From NCBI RefSeq assembly GCF_043195125.1, contig NZ_JBAFWR010000002.1: 64,000 nt of DNA; one strand, written 5' to 3'. The position numbers and the translations under genes were made by a program. A model generated the notes under the pieces. That model worked only from the letters and a program-made list of their open reading frames with translations, was not told the origin of the DNA and ran no database searches. This document shows, piece by piece, positions 56,454 through 64,000 of this stretch (positions are counted from its first letter, which is position 1; each line of letters starts with the position of its first letter). Origin of the DNA: NCEH01 sp043195125. GTDB taxonomy: Bacteria; Pseudomonadota; Alphaproteobacteria; Rhizobiales; Xanthobacteraceae.

Positions 56454-59400
56454 ATGCGCCGGATACTCGCGTCGCTTTCGCTCGTTTTGCTGTCCACGAC
56501 AGCGTACGCGCAGAAGGCCCCTCCGCAATATACATCTCTCTGGTCTCTGGGAGACAGCCTCTCCGACGTGGGACGCACCTATGACCGCACGTCGTTTCTG
56601 AGCGCGATCGCACAGGGCGTCGGCGGCGTCTTCGGGGGCGGAGGCATAGTACCGGACATTACCCAGCCCAAAGGCCCACTTTATTATAAGGGGCATTTCT
56701 CCAACGGGCAGGTCTGGGTCGAATACCTCTCCAAGTTGAACAACTTGCCCTATAATGCGGATCGCAATCTTGCCTGGGGCGGCGCGGTGACCGGCACCCC
56801 CTACAGCAATGCGCTGGCCGCCGTGGTGCAGCACCTGGAGCAACAGGTCGGGCAATTCGACGACAAGGTCACCGGCATCACGCGCTCCTGGTACGATCCG
56901 CGCAGCAATGTTCCCGCGGAACAGGCCTCCAGCTACGGCAACAAGCCGCTCATCACCTTCTGGATCGGCGGCAATAATTTCCGCCAGCAGATCGAAGATA
57001 CCAATTGGTACACCTACATCTCCAATCGCACCGCATTCTACAGCACGCTGCAAACGCAGAAGGACATTCTGCTCAAGAACATTCCCGCCGACTTGCGGAC
57101 CATCAATTCCACGATCAACGACCGCAAGGACATCGCCCAATTGGGCGCCACCTATTATGTGCCGACCATCGCGGACGTCAGCACCACGCCGAAATTCATC
57201 GGCCTCTCGGACGCCGACCGTCAGCCCCTGAGCGCGGCCATCAAGGATACCAACCGCCAGCTGAAGGCGAGCCTCTACAATCTCGGCGACGAGTTCGCGC
57301 AGGCCAATGCGCAGACCCGCCTGGTGGTGATCGACACCGCCGCCTTGCTCGCCGAGGTGCAGCGCAATCCCACCGCCTTCGGCTTCAAGAACGCCCGGGA
57401 CAATTGCGTCGATTCGGAAACCGGCAAGTACACCAACGGCTGCTCCGCGGCGAATGTGGGCGATTACCTGTTCTGGGACCAGTTTCATCCCACGACCAAG
57501 GCCCACGAGATGATCGCCCAATATTCCCAGACCACCGACTATCTGGAATATGGCGCTGCAGTCACGATCTCCCAGCCCTATGTCGCAAACATCGAGATCC
57601 GAAACCGCACCTATTCCGGCCCCATCGGCGGCAGCGGCTCGATGATCAAGCAGGGCGAATCCACGCTCACGCTCGCCGGCAACAATACCTATAAGGGTGG
57701 CACGCGGGTCGATAACGGCCTGGTGCGCGCGTCCTCCGACGCCAATCTCGGCGATGTCTCGGGCCTGCTGACCCTGCAGGGCGGCGGCATCAGCGCCAGC
57801 CAGTCCTTCACCATGCTTCGCGAGGTGCGCGTGAACGCCTCGGTCTCCTATGGCGAAATCGGCGGCACCACGTTCGGCGGCACCTTCAACGTGGACCCCG
57901 GCGCGGTACTGACGCTCCAGGGCCCCGCGCTCTCCGGCACCGGCGATATCCGCAAGAACGGCAGCGGCACGCTGGATATCCGCACCAGCGTCACCAGCTC
58001 ACGCGACCTCACTCAGGTGGACGCCGGCCTGCTGAAGATCAACAGCACGGGCGAATATCGCACCAAGGTGCTCAATGTCGGCGCGCAAGGCTCACTCGGG
58101 GGCAGCGGCACCATCGTCGGCACCGTCAACAATGCCGGCCGGCTGATGCCGGGCAATTCCATCGGCACGCTCACCATCCAGGGCGATTTGATCCAGGAAG
58201 ACAGCGGCTCCTACCAGCTCGAAGTGGATGCCAACCGCACCGACAACCTGATCGTCACCGGCACCATGAAGCTGGACGGCGACGTCACCATCATCACCGA
58301 CCCGACGGACAAGATCACCAACCAGACCTTCACCGTCGCGCGCTCCAACGGCGCGCTGGAAGGCCAGTATGACGAGGTGGTCGATCTCTCGCCCTTCCTC
58401 TCGGAAACCCTGAGCTATTCCGCCAATTCGGTGAGCGTCACCTTTTCGCGCAATTTCGCGGCCCCGGCCGTGACCGCGAACCAGCGCGCGGTCGCAGCCC
58501 ATCTGAACGCGGCCTACCAGAGCGGGTCCCAGGGCGACCTCGATAACGTGTTCTACGGCCTCGACACCACAGGCACGAACGCCGTCGGCGCAGCAGCGCT
58601 CGACCAGCTCTCCGGCCAGTCCATCGGCAATCTGCTCACTGCGGACGCCGTGCAGCGGGGCCAGTTTACCCGCGCGCTGGAAGACCGCATTTCCGCCCGG
58701 CGCTCCGGTCGCGGCGCGGGCGATCTCGGCGCCAACGCCTCCATGCTCTCCCTCGGGCCGGATAGCGCTGGCCTCGGCGGCGCGCTCCAGGATGCCTCGG
58801 CGGCAGTCGCCCAGTCCGGTCCCGGGCAGAAGGGTGTCGGCGACGGCGCCGTGTCCGCCTGGGCCCGCGTGCTCGGCGGCCCCACCAGCGTCGGCGGCGC
58901 GGGCGCCTTCGACATGACCGGCGTCGGCGTGCTGCTCGGCGTGGACAAGGTGCTCGGCAACGGGCTGGTCGGCATTTCGCTCGGGTACGGCAATTTTGAC
59001 AACAACGGCTACAATGGCGGCAACAGCAGCGCGGACAGCTATCAGGTGTCGCTCTACGGCTCGCTGCAATCGGGCAATTGGTTCCTCGACGGCACGCTCG
59101 GCTATGCCTATTCGGACTATGCCACCAACCGCGCGCTGACCTTCGGCGCCTTGTCGCGTGTGGCCACGGCCTCGCCCAACGGCAATGACGTGACTTTCTC
59201 GCTCAAGTCGGGCGGCCTGTTCGCGCTCGGCGCCTTCACCGCCGAGCCGAGCCTCGGTTTCGACTGGTATCACCTCTCACGCAGCGCCTTCACGGAAGGC
59301 TATGCGGGCGCGGCGGGCCTCAATGTCGACTCGGCTTCGCTGGATCTGGTGATGCCCTCGGTCGGCGTGCGGCTCGCCACCACCTACGGCTTCGGCGCCA

Positions 59401-59663
59401 TCAGCCTCAGCCCGGAGCTGAGCGCCCGTTACTATTATAATTTCGGCGATACCAACGTCGGCACCACCGCCGGCCTCATCAGCGCCCCCGCCCTGCCCTT
59501 CACCGTGGACACCACCGGTATCGGGCGAAACATCGGCGTGCTGGCGGCCGGCCTCTCGGCCCAGCAGGGCGAGCATCTGCGGGTGTTCGGCCAGTACGAA
59601 CTCTCGCTGAGCGACGACGTGACGGCGCAATCCTTCTCCGCCGGCCTCAAATACACCTGGTGA
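56454..59663 (+). CDS. GDSL-esterase autotransporter
   Basis: A 1069-residue type V secreted protein. Signal peptide (MRRILASLSLVLLSTTAYAQ), then a GDSL/SGNH hydrolase passenger (~25-370) with S35 in SLGDSLSDVGRT, a GxxN block in FWIGGNNF, and the Asp/His pair in FWDQFHPTTKAHE. A beta-helix follows with an autotransporter repeat GESTLTLAGNNTYKGGTRVD and GNSIGTLTIQGDL. The last ~270 residues form the outer-membrane barrel, ending QSFSAGLKYTW with a terminal aromatic. It should display or release an esterase/lipase at the cell surface, like EstA. A strong terminator follows. Confidence 0.93.
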   Translation: MRRILASLSLVLLSTTAYAQKAPPQYTSLWSLGDSLSDVGRTYDRTSFLSAIAQGVGGVFGGGGIVPDITQPKGPLYYKGHFSNGQVWVEYLSKLNNLPYNADRNLAWGGAVTGTPYSNALAAVVQHLEQQVGQFDDKVTGITRSWYDPRSNVPAEQASSYGNKPLITFWIGGNNFRQQIEDTNWYTYISNRTAFYSTLQTQKDILLKNIPADLRTINSTINDRKDIAQLGATYYVPTIADVSTTPKFIGLSDADRQPLSAAIKDTNRQLKASLYNLGDEFAQANAQTRLVVIDTAALLAEVQRNPTAFGFKNARDNCVDSETGKYTNGCSAANVGDYLFWDQFHPTTKAHEMIAQYSQTTDYLEYGAAVTISQPYVANIEIRNRTYSGPIGGSGSMIKQGESTLTLAGNNTYKGGTRVDNGLVRASSDANLGDVSGLLTLQGGGISASQSFTMLREVRVNASVSYGEIGGTTFGGTFNVDPGAVLTLQGPALSGTGDIRKNGSGTLDIRTSVTSSRDLTQVDAGLLKINSTGEYRTKVLNVGAQGSLGGSGTIVGTVNNAGRLMPGNSIGTLTIQGDLIQEDSGSYQLEVDANRTDNLIVTGTMKLDGDVTIITDPTDKITNQTFTVARSNGALEGQYDEVVDLSPFLSETLSYSANSVSVTFSRNFAAPAVTANQRAVAAHLNAAYQSGSQGDLDNVFYGLDTTGTNAVGAAALDQLSGQSIGNLLTADAVQRGQFTRALEDRISARRSGRGAGDLGANASMLSLGPDSAGLGGALQDASAAVAQSGPGQKGVGDGAVSAWARVLGGPTSVGGAGAFDMTGVGVLLGVDKVLGNGLVGISLGYGNFDNNGYNGGNSSADSYQVSLYGSLQSGNWFLDGTLGYAYSDYATNRALTFGALSRVATASPNGNDVTFSLKSGGLFALGAFTAEPSLGFDWYHLSRSAFTEGYAGAAGLNVDSASLDLVMPSVGVRLATTYGFGAISLSPELSARYYYNFGDTNVGTTAGLISAPALPFTVDTTGIGRNIGVLAAGLSAQQGEHLRVFGQYELSLSDDVTAQSFSAGLKYTW

Positions 59664-59711
59664 GAGAGGGCCGGCGGAGCGCCGGCTGCCTTATTCCGCA
59701 CGCGATCAGAA

Positions 59712-59741
59712 AGCCGGGGCGCCACCCCGGCTTTTTCGTTT
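59712..59741 (+). terminator. Rho-independent terminator of the autotransporter gene
   Basis: AGCCGGGG/CCCCGGCT with a 5-nt loop, followed by TTTTTCGTTTTTT. It also protects the convergent immunity-like gene, which ends at 59756. Confidence 0.92.
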
Positions 59742-59755
59742 TTTCCGCCATGCGG

Positions 59756-60424
59756 TCAGGAGGGCATCGTTTCCAGAGGAAACGGCGCGCGCTCCCAGAT
59801 TTTTCCAAGCTTAAGCTTTTCCACGCTATAGGCCTCCCATTCGTGCAGCAGGCCGGCGAGGGTGAGGCGATCGGCGTGGGGCAATTTGTTGCCGAGCGTG
59901 AGCAACTTCTCATCCAGCCCGAGCCGCTTCAGGTGCGGAAGCCAGAAATGGGACGCGTATTCGGACGTGACGATGAGATCACGCGCCGCGTCGAGATTGC
60001 CTTCCGCGATCCGATAGAGAGCATAGGTCGGGGCGGCGCGATTGAGCGTATAAGGATCTTTTTCTTGCCGACTGCGAATGTAATCCAGATCACTGCCTAG
60101 CGCCCGCAATCTCGGCAATGCCACGTCTTCGATCTGCTTGCACAGAGTCTCAGAGACCTCGGGATCGGAGATAAGCCATAACTTTTTATGCGGCGGGTAA
60201 ATCGCCCCGTCCCTCTTCATCGTGAAATCATCTTGTCTAAAAAAGAGCGAAATAACCGATAGAGCGACATAAAATAAATCTGCACTACTTGTTCGATCAA
60301 TATAGACGCCCCTCAGAACATGTTTTACGGGCCTAAAAACGATGGCACGGCCTATTAAGATCAAATCATCGTTCTTCGCCAACAATGGAGACACCAGTTT
60401 TTTAACCTCCCGTGCAGTGGTCAT
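59756..60424 (-). CDS. Putative immunity protein of a polymorphic toxin
   Basis: A 222-residue cytosolic protein with no signal peptide and no recognised family. The N-terminal half is unusually basic and hydrophobic in patches (KKLVSPLLAKNDDLILIGRA, YVALSVISLFFRQDDF). The C-terminal half looks helical (RLGLDEKLLTLGNKLPHADR, LAGLLHEWEAYSVEKLKLG). The ATG at 60424 overlaps the stop of the toxin-like gene (ATGA), the standard toxin-immunity arrangement. The 5' half is AT-rich (60241-60300 has 21 G/C in 60). Immunity function is inferred from position only. Confidence 0.6.
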   Translation of the reverse strand: MTTAREVKKLVSPLLAKNDDLILIGRAIVFRPVKHVLRGVYIDRTSSADLFYVALSVISLFFRQDDFTMKRDGAIYPPHKKLWLISDPEVSETLCKQIEDVALPRLRALGSDLDYIRSRQEKDPYTLNRAAPTYALYRIAEGNLDAARDLIVTSEYASHFWLPHLKRLGLDEKLLTLGNKLPHADRLTLAGLLHEWEAYSVEKLKLGKIWERAPFPLETMPS

Positions 60425-61581
60425 TGGCTGGGCCTCACCTGTGTAACCAAGATATTTTGAACGCCTTGAAAGTTCTTTGATACCGCGCCCGCAATTTCGA
60501 TCGACCGGGCTGCGGTTAAACCACTTCGGCCTGTCTTGAAATCATATACGCATACTGTGCCAGTGCCGGTGTTTTCAAGTACGTCTATTCGGATCGATCC
60601 TTCTTTCCCATAACGAGGATCCTCTAATAATTCGGAGAGAAAACGCGGCCCGACCTCATCCCGGGCCTTTAATAGCGAAAACTCAGAGACAAAATTTGGA
60701 TCTCCCAACGCTCTTATCCTGCGATTTATCTCGGAATGCACCGCAGTTCCATAGGTCGCGGCACTGGCATAGTCGGATCGATCGAGGCTTCGCACCGCAT
60801 CATCGGCATAATCCTGCACCTCGCCCAATCGACGGCACGCCTTCTCGACCTCCTCCTTGGTCAAAGTGCCGACATAAGATGGCACCACCTGCGGCGCAGC
60901 GCCCAGCACATATTCGCGTGCCGTGAAGGCAATGACCGGCTGCGCGTCCGGAACGAGGGGGCCGATGACACCTGCGACATAGGCTCCATACAGAGCGAGA
61001 GCGAGTTCAATCGAGGCTGTCGCCGCCTCAGGGAGCACCAAAGGGACCAAGGCTAGTGGCGCGACTGCAGGCTGGATGATCGCCTGCGGTTGCGGGCCCG
61101 CTTCGGCCCAGACGGTCTGGCTGATGAGCCGGCCCTCGCCGTCCAAGATCTCTTGCGTCGTGCCGCGGTTGAGAAACGTGGCGGCGGCGCCGTCCGGCAG
61201 TTCGACCCGGTGAATATTATCCCATTCCGGACTGTCACCAGGCGCCGCATAGCGCGATACGATGCGGCTGCCATCGGCATTGGCCACCGCCTGCTCGGCC
61301 AAGGTGCCATCCGCGCGATACGTGCTGCGGACAAGGCGCCTTTCCGCGCCACTGCCGCTGACGCGCGTGACGGTTCGCGGCTCCCGGACGAGCCCGCTCG
61401 AACCGCCCCCGTCAGTCCATTGCCCGCCGTCGGGATTGCCTGCCGGGACCCGGGGTTGGGCGAAAAGAAAGCCCGCCTTCCGGGCAAGGCCGTAGCGCAG
61501 CAATTGAACTTCGAACTTCAACGCCGCCAGGGCGCTGGCGATCTGCGCCAACTCCAGATGATCGTCTCGAATGGACGGCAT
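60421..61581 (-). CDS. Putative polymorphic toxin with C-terminal PD-(D/E)xK-type nuclease domain
   Basis: 386 residues. The N-terminal helix (1-40) is followed by QPRVPAGNPDGGQWT (42-56), a short motif recurring in alphaproteobacterial and phage-associated toxin proteins. Next come short RHS-like strands (YRADGTLAEQAVANADGSRI) and a hydrophobic patch (~174-210). From ~235 a distinct domain starts: E284 in AVHSEINRR, D333 in SIRIDVLEN and D347-x-K349 in CVYDFKTGR fit a PD-(D/E)xK nuclease core. The domain coincides with a fall in GC content. The ribosome site AAGGGGGAT supports ATG 61581. The downstream overlapping gene is a candidate immunity factor. Secretion route unknown. Confidence 0.6.
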   Translation of the reverse strand: MPSIRDDHLELAQIASALAALKFEVQLLRYGLARKAGFLFAQPRVPAGNPDGGQWTDGGGSSGLVREPRTVTRVSGSGAERRLVRSTYRADGTLAEQAVANADGSRIVSRYAAPGDSPEWDNIHRVELPDGAAATFLNRGTTQEILDGEGRLISQTVWAEAGPQPQAIIQPAVAPLALVPLVLPEAATASIELALALYGAYVAGVIGPLVPDAQPVIAFTAREYVLGAAPQVVPSYVGTLTKEEVEKACRRLGEVQDYADDAVRSLDRSDYASAATYGTAVHSEINRRIRALGDPNFVSEFSLLKARDEVGPRFLSELLEDPRYGKEGSIRIDVLENTGTGTVCVYDFKTGRSGLTAARSIEIAGAVSKNFQGVQNILVTQVRPSQ

Positions 61582-61665
61582 ATCCCCCTTCCATGCGCAA
61601 ATGCTCGCGCATGGGTCTAAAGGATCAAATTCCTACTGTCAATTTATTCCTATTTTCCAGGCCCA

Positions 61666-64000
61666 TCACGCGGGCGCCCCCGCCCCATGCCCGGCCCCGT
61701 GCCCGGCCCCCGCCTGCGGTTCGGCATGCGCCGCTTCCGGCTCCAAAACCTTCACGCGGAAGAAGGCGGCGTAGAGCGCCGGCACCACCAGCAGCGTCAG
61801 GACGGTCGCCACAAGCAATCCGCCCATGATGGTGATGGCCATGGGCCCCCAGAAGGCGCTGCCCGCCAGCGGGATCATGCCCAGCACCGCCGCGAGCGCG
61901 GTCAGCACCACCGGGCGCGCGCGGCGCAAGGTGGCGTCCACCACCGCTTGCCCCGGCGCGTGGCCGGCTTTGATGTCGGTGTCGATCTGGTCCACCAGGA
62001 TCACGGTGTTGCGCATGATCATGCCGGCGAGCGCGATCAGCCCCAGCAGCGCCACGAAGCCGAACGGCTTGTTGGCCACCAGCAGCGCCCAGGTGGCGCC
62101 GATCACGCCCAAAGGCGCCGTGCACAGCACCAGGGCAAGCCGCGAGAAGCTCTGAAGCTGGATCATCAGCAAGGTCAGCATGGCCACGATCATGATCGGG
62201 AACACCGCCGCCAGCGCCTTGTTGGCCTTCACGCTTTCCTCGATGGAACCACCGGTCTCGATGCGATAGTCGGCCGGCAGGCTGTCCTTGATGGCGGCGA
62301 GCTTGGGCAAGAGGCGGGTGGTAACATCGGGCGGCTGGATGCCGTCCTTCACGTCCGCCCGCACTGTCAGCACCAGGTCGCGGTCGCGCCGCCAGAGGAT
62401 CGGCTCCTCGGACTCATAGACGATGCGCGCCACCTGCCCGAGCGGGACGGCAACCCCGTTGCGCGAGCTCACGGTGAGGCCGGCGAGATCCTGAAGGTCC
62501 GCCCGCTCCTGCGGCACCGCGCGCGCCACCACGTCGATCAGCAGATTGCCCTCGCGATTTTGCGTCACGGTGTAGCCGGACAGCAGCGTCTGCAGGGTCT
62601 CGGCCACGTCGCGCGGCGTGGTGCCGAGCGCGCGTGCCCGGTCCTGGTCCACCTGGAGAGTCACGGATTTCACCCGCTCGCCCCAATTGAGATGCGGATC
62701 AATGAGCGCGGGATCTCCCGCCATCACGACGCGCACCTGTTCGGCGATCTCGCGCACCTTCTGCGGGTCCGGCCCGATGACGCGGAAATTCACCGGGAAG
62801 CCCACCGGCGGGCCGAACACGAAGCGGTCCACACGCACCCGCGCCTCGCTGAGCGCGCCGTCGGCGATCTGCTTCTCCAGCCGCGCCTTGATGCGCTCGC
62901 GGGCCGCGATGTCCTTCGCGACGATCACCACTTCGGCGAAGTTGGGATTGGGCAGGACCGGGTTGAGGCCCAGCCAGAAGCGCGGCGTGCCCTGGCCCAC
63001 ATAGGTGGTTGCGGTGGCGATGTCGGGGTCGCCCTGCAGCATCGCCTCGGCCTTCTTGGCAGTCGCCTCGCTGACATTGATGGAGGTGCCTTCCGGCAGG
63101 CGCATTTCCAGGAACAGCTCGGGCCGCGTGGAGGTGGGGAAGAATTGCTGCTGCACCAGCCCGAACCCGGCGATCGACACCGCGAACAGCGCGAACGTGG
63201 TGGCGATCACCGCAAAGCGGTGGTGCAGGCAGAAATTCAGCAGCCCGCGCAGCAGGCGATACAGCCGCCCGTCATGCGCCTCGCCATGGGCGTGCACCTT
63301 GAAGGTCGGCAGCAGCATGTAGCCGAGATAGGGCGTGAAGATCACCGCCACGAACCAGGAGGCGATCAGCGCGATGCCGACGATCCAGAAGATGCCGCCG
63401 GCATATTCGCCCGCGCTCGATTTCGCAAAGCCCACCGGCAAGAAACCTGCCGCCGTCACCAGCGTGCCGGTGAGCATGGGAAAGGCGGTGGAATGCCAGG
63501 CGAAGGTGGCCGCGCTCGCGCGGTCGAGCCCCTCCTCCATCTTCACCACCATCATCTCGATGGCGATGATGGCGTCATCCACCAGCAGGCCGAGCGCGAT
63601 GATCAGCGCGCCGAGGGTGATGCGATGCAGGTCCATGCCCGAGGAGAACATCACCAGGAACACGATGGCGAGCACCAGCGGCACGGAGAGCGCCACCACA
63701 ATGCCGGTGCGAAATCCCAGGGACAGGAAGCTCACCACCAGAACGATCACCAGCGCCTCGGCGAAGGTGTGTAGGAACTCGCCGACGGATTCACCCACGA
63801 TGTGTGGCTGGTCGGCCACCTGCGTCACGTCGATACCCACCGGCAATTCGCGGATCGCCTTGTCCATGGCGACCTTCAGGTTTTCCCCGAGGGTAAGGAT
63901 GTTCGCGCCGGCCGACATGGAAACGCCGATGCCCACGGCCGCATCCCCGTTCTGCCGCACCAGGAAACTCGGCGGGTCCTCGTAGCCGCGCCGCACGGTG
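61666..64000 (-). CDS. RND-family efflux transporter (5' end outside window)
   Basis: 778 codons of an RND pump are present; the first ~270 residues lie beyond base 64000. The visible part begins in the first periplasmic loop (TVRRGYEDPPSFLVRQNGDA) and includes TM2-TM6 with LGLLVDDAIIAIEMMVVKME, the paired TM4 aspartates of the proton path. The second periplasmic porter domain follows, then TM8-TM12 with VALLGLIALAGMIMRNTVIL. The C-terminal tail is Gly/His/Ala-rich (HAEPQAGAGHGAGHGAGAPA). It exports drugs, solvents or other hydrophobic compounds with a membrane-fusion protein that should be encoded upstream. The GTG at 63996 is an internal codon. Confidence 0.93.
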   Translation of the reverse strand, partial: TVRRGYEDPPSFLVRQNGDAAVGIGVSMSAGANILTLGENLKVAMDKAIRELPVGIDVTQVADQPHIVGESVGEFLHTFAEALVIVLVVSFLSLGFRTGIVVALSVPLVLAIVFLVMFSSGMDLHRITLGALIIALGLLVDDAIIAIEMMVVKMEEGLDRASAATFAWHSTAFPMLTGTLVTAAGFLPVGFAKSSAGEYAGGIFWIVGIALIASWFVAVIFTPYLGYMLLPTFKVHAHGEAHDGRLYRLLRGLLNFCLHHRFAVIATTFALFAVSIAGFGLVQQQFFPTSTRPELFLEMRLPEGTSINVSEATAKKAEAMLQGDPDIATATTYVGQGTPRFWLGLNPVLPNPNFAEVVIVAKDIAARERIKARLEKQIADGALSEARVRVDRFVFGPPVGFPVNFRVIGPDPQKVREIAEQVRVVMAGDPALIDPHLNWGERVKSVTLQVDQDRARALGTTPRDVAETLQTLLSGYTVTQNREGNLLIDVVARAVPQERADLQDLAGLTVSSRNGVAVPLGQVARIVYESEEPILWRRDRDLVLTVRADVKDGIQPPDVTTRLLPKLAAIKDSLPADYRIETGGSIEESVKANKALAAVFPIMIVAMLTLLMIQLQSFSRLALVLCTAPLGVIGATWALLVANKPFGFVALLGLIALAGMIMRNTVILVDQIDTDIKAGHAPGQAVVDATLRRARPVVLTALAAVLGMIPLAGSAFWGPMAITIMGGLLVATVLTLLVVPALYAAFFRVKVLEPEAAHAEPQAGAGHGAGHGAGAPA

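Noticed and set aside
61687..63774. 695-codon plus-strand open frame
   Set aside because: Antisense to the RND pump, rich in His/Arg/Gln; no domain.

Overview
The window is GC-rich chromosomal DNA from an alphaproteobacterium of the order Hyphomicrobiales (Rhizobiales). A member of the Xanthobacteraceae (Xanthobacter, Azorhizobium or Ancylobacter relatives) fits best, but that is inference. Supporting markers are CpdR, DUF459, DUF1236 and DUF1178 proteins, the hrcA-grpE and rph-rdgB-hemW order, a ROSE-type leader before an hsp20 gene, RpoH-type promoters of the CTTG/CCTATAT form, and a tandem pair of AbcR-like small RNAs. No rRNA, IS element, integrase or CRISPR array was seen. Most of the window is core genome with a few accessory patches.

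Layout. 1-4216: an exported SGNH-like protein, hsp20 behind a probable RNA thermometer, a small exported protein, a lysophospholipase-like hydrolase and hisN. 4217-5293: a gene-free stretch with two small-RNA genes sharing a 40-nt identical core exactly 500 bp apart. 5294-10317: N-formylglutamate amidohydrolase, cpdR, tRNA-Val(GAC), a small ABM monooxygenase beside hemH, and a stomatin/NfeD pair. 10346-12939: an orphan phosphonate set (phnM, DUF1045, hexapeptide transferase). 13049-18810: a polytopic membrane protein, argB, a HAD nucleotidase, a PAS-GGDEF diguanylate cyclase and a GNAT enzyme. 18819-25389: a large indolepyruvate ferredoxin oxidoreductase with a perfect FNR/FixK-type box upstream, then NicO, DUF1007 and acyltransferase genes.

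25454-36533: chaperones and housekeeping (dnaK-dnaJ, hrcA-grpE, alkB, rph-rdgB-hemW). 36616-39559: divergent csoR/copA with two operator-like inverted repeats. 39645-46808: comF, grxC, a nitrilase-family enzyme, DUF1178, ubiG, trpS, an alpha/beta hydrolase and murJ. 46937-53352: a soluble hybrid histidine kinase, then dadA convergent with an amino-acid ABC transporter whose binding protein and permease are fused. 53660-59663: a methyltransferase-glycosyltransferase fusion behind an AT-rich leader, a DUF4142 protein and a GDSL-lipase autotransporter. 59756-61581: a two-gene module that looks like a polymorphic nuclease toxin and its immunity protein. 61666-64000: the C-terminal three quarters of an RND efflux pump that runs off the window.

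The best candidates for something undescribed are the toxin/immunity pair (60421-61581 and 59756-60424), whose putative nuclease tip coincides with a sharp GC drop, and the methyltransferase-glycosyltransferase fusion. The regulatory elements (ROSE leader, FNR box, CsoR operators, AbcR-like RNAs, RpoH promoter) are read directly from sequence, but their function here is inferred from known families.
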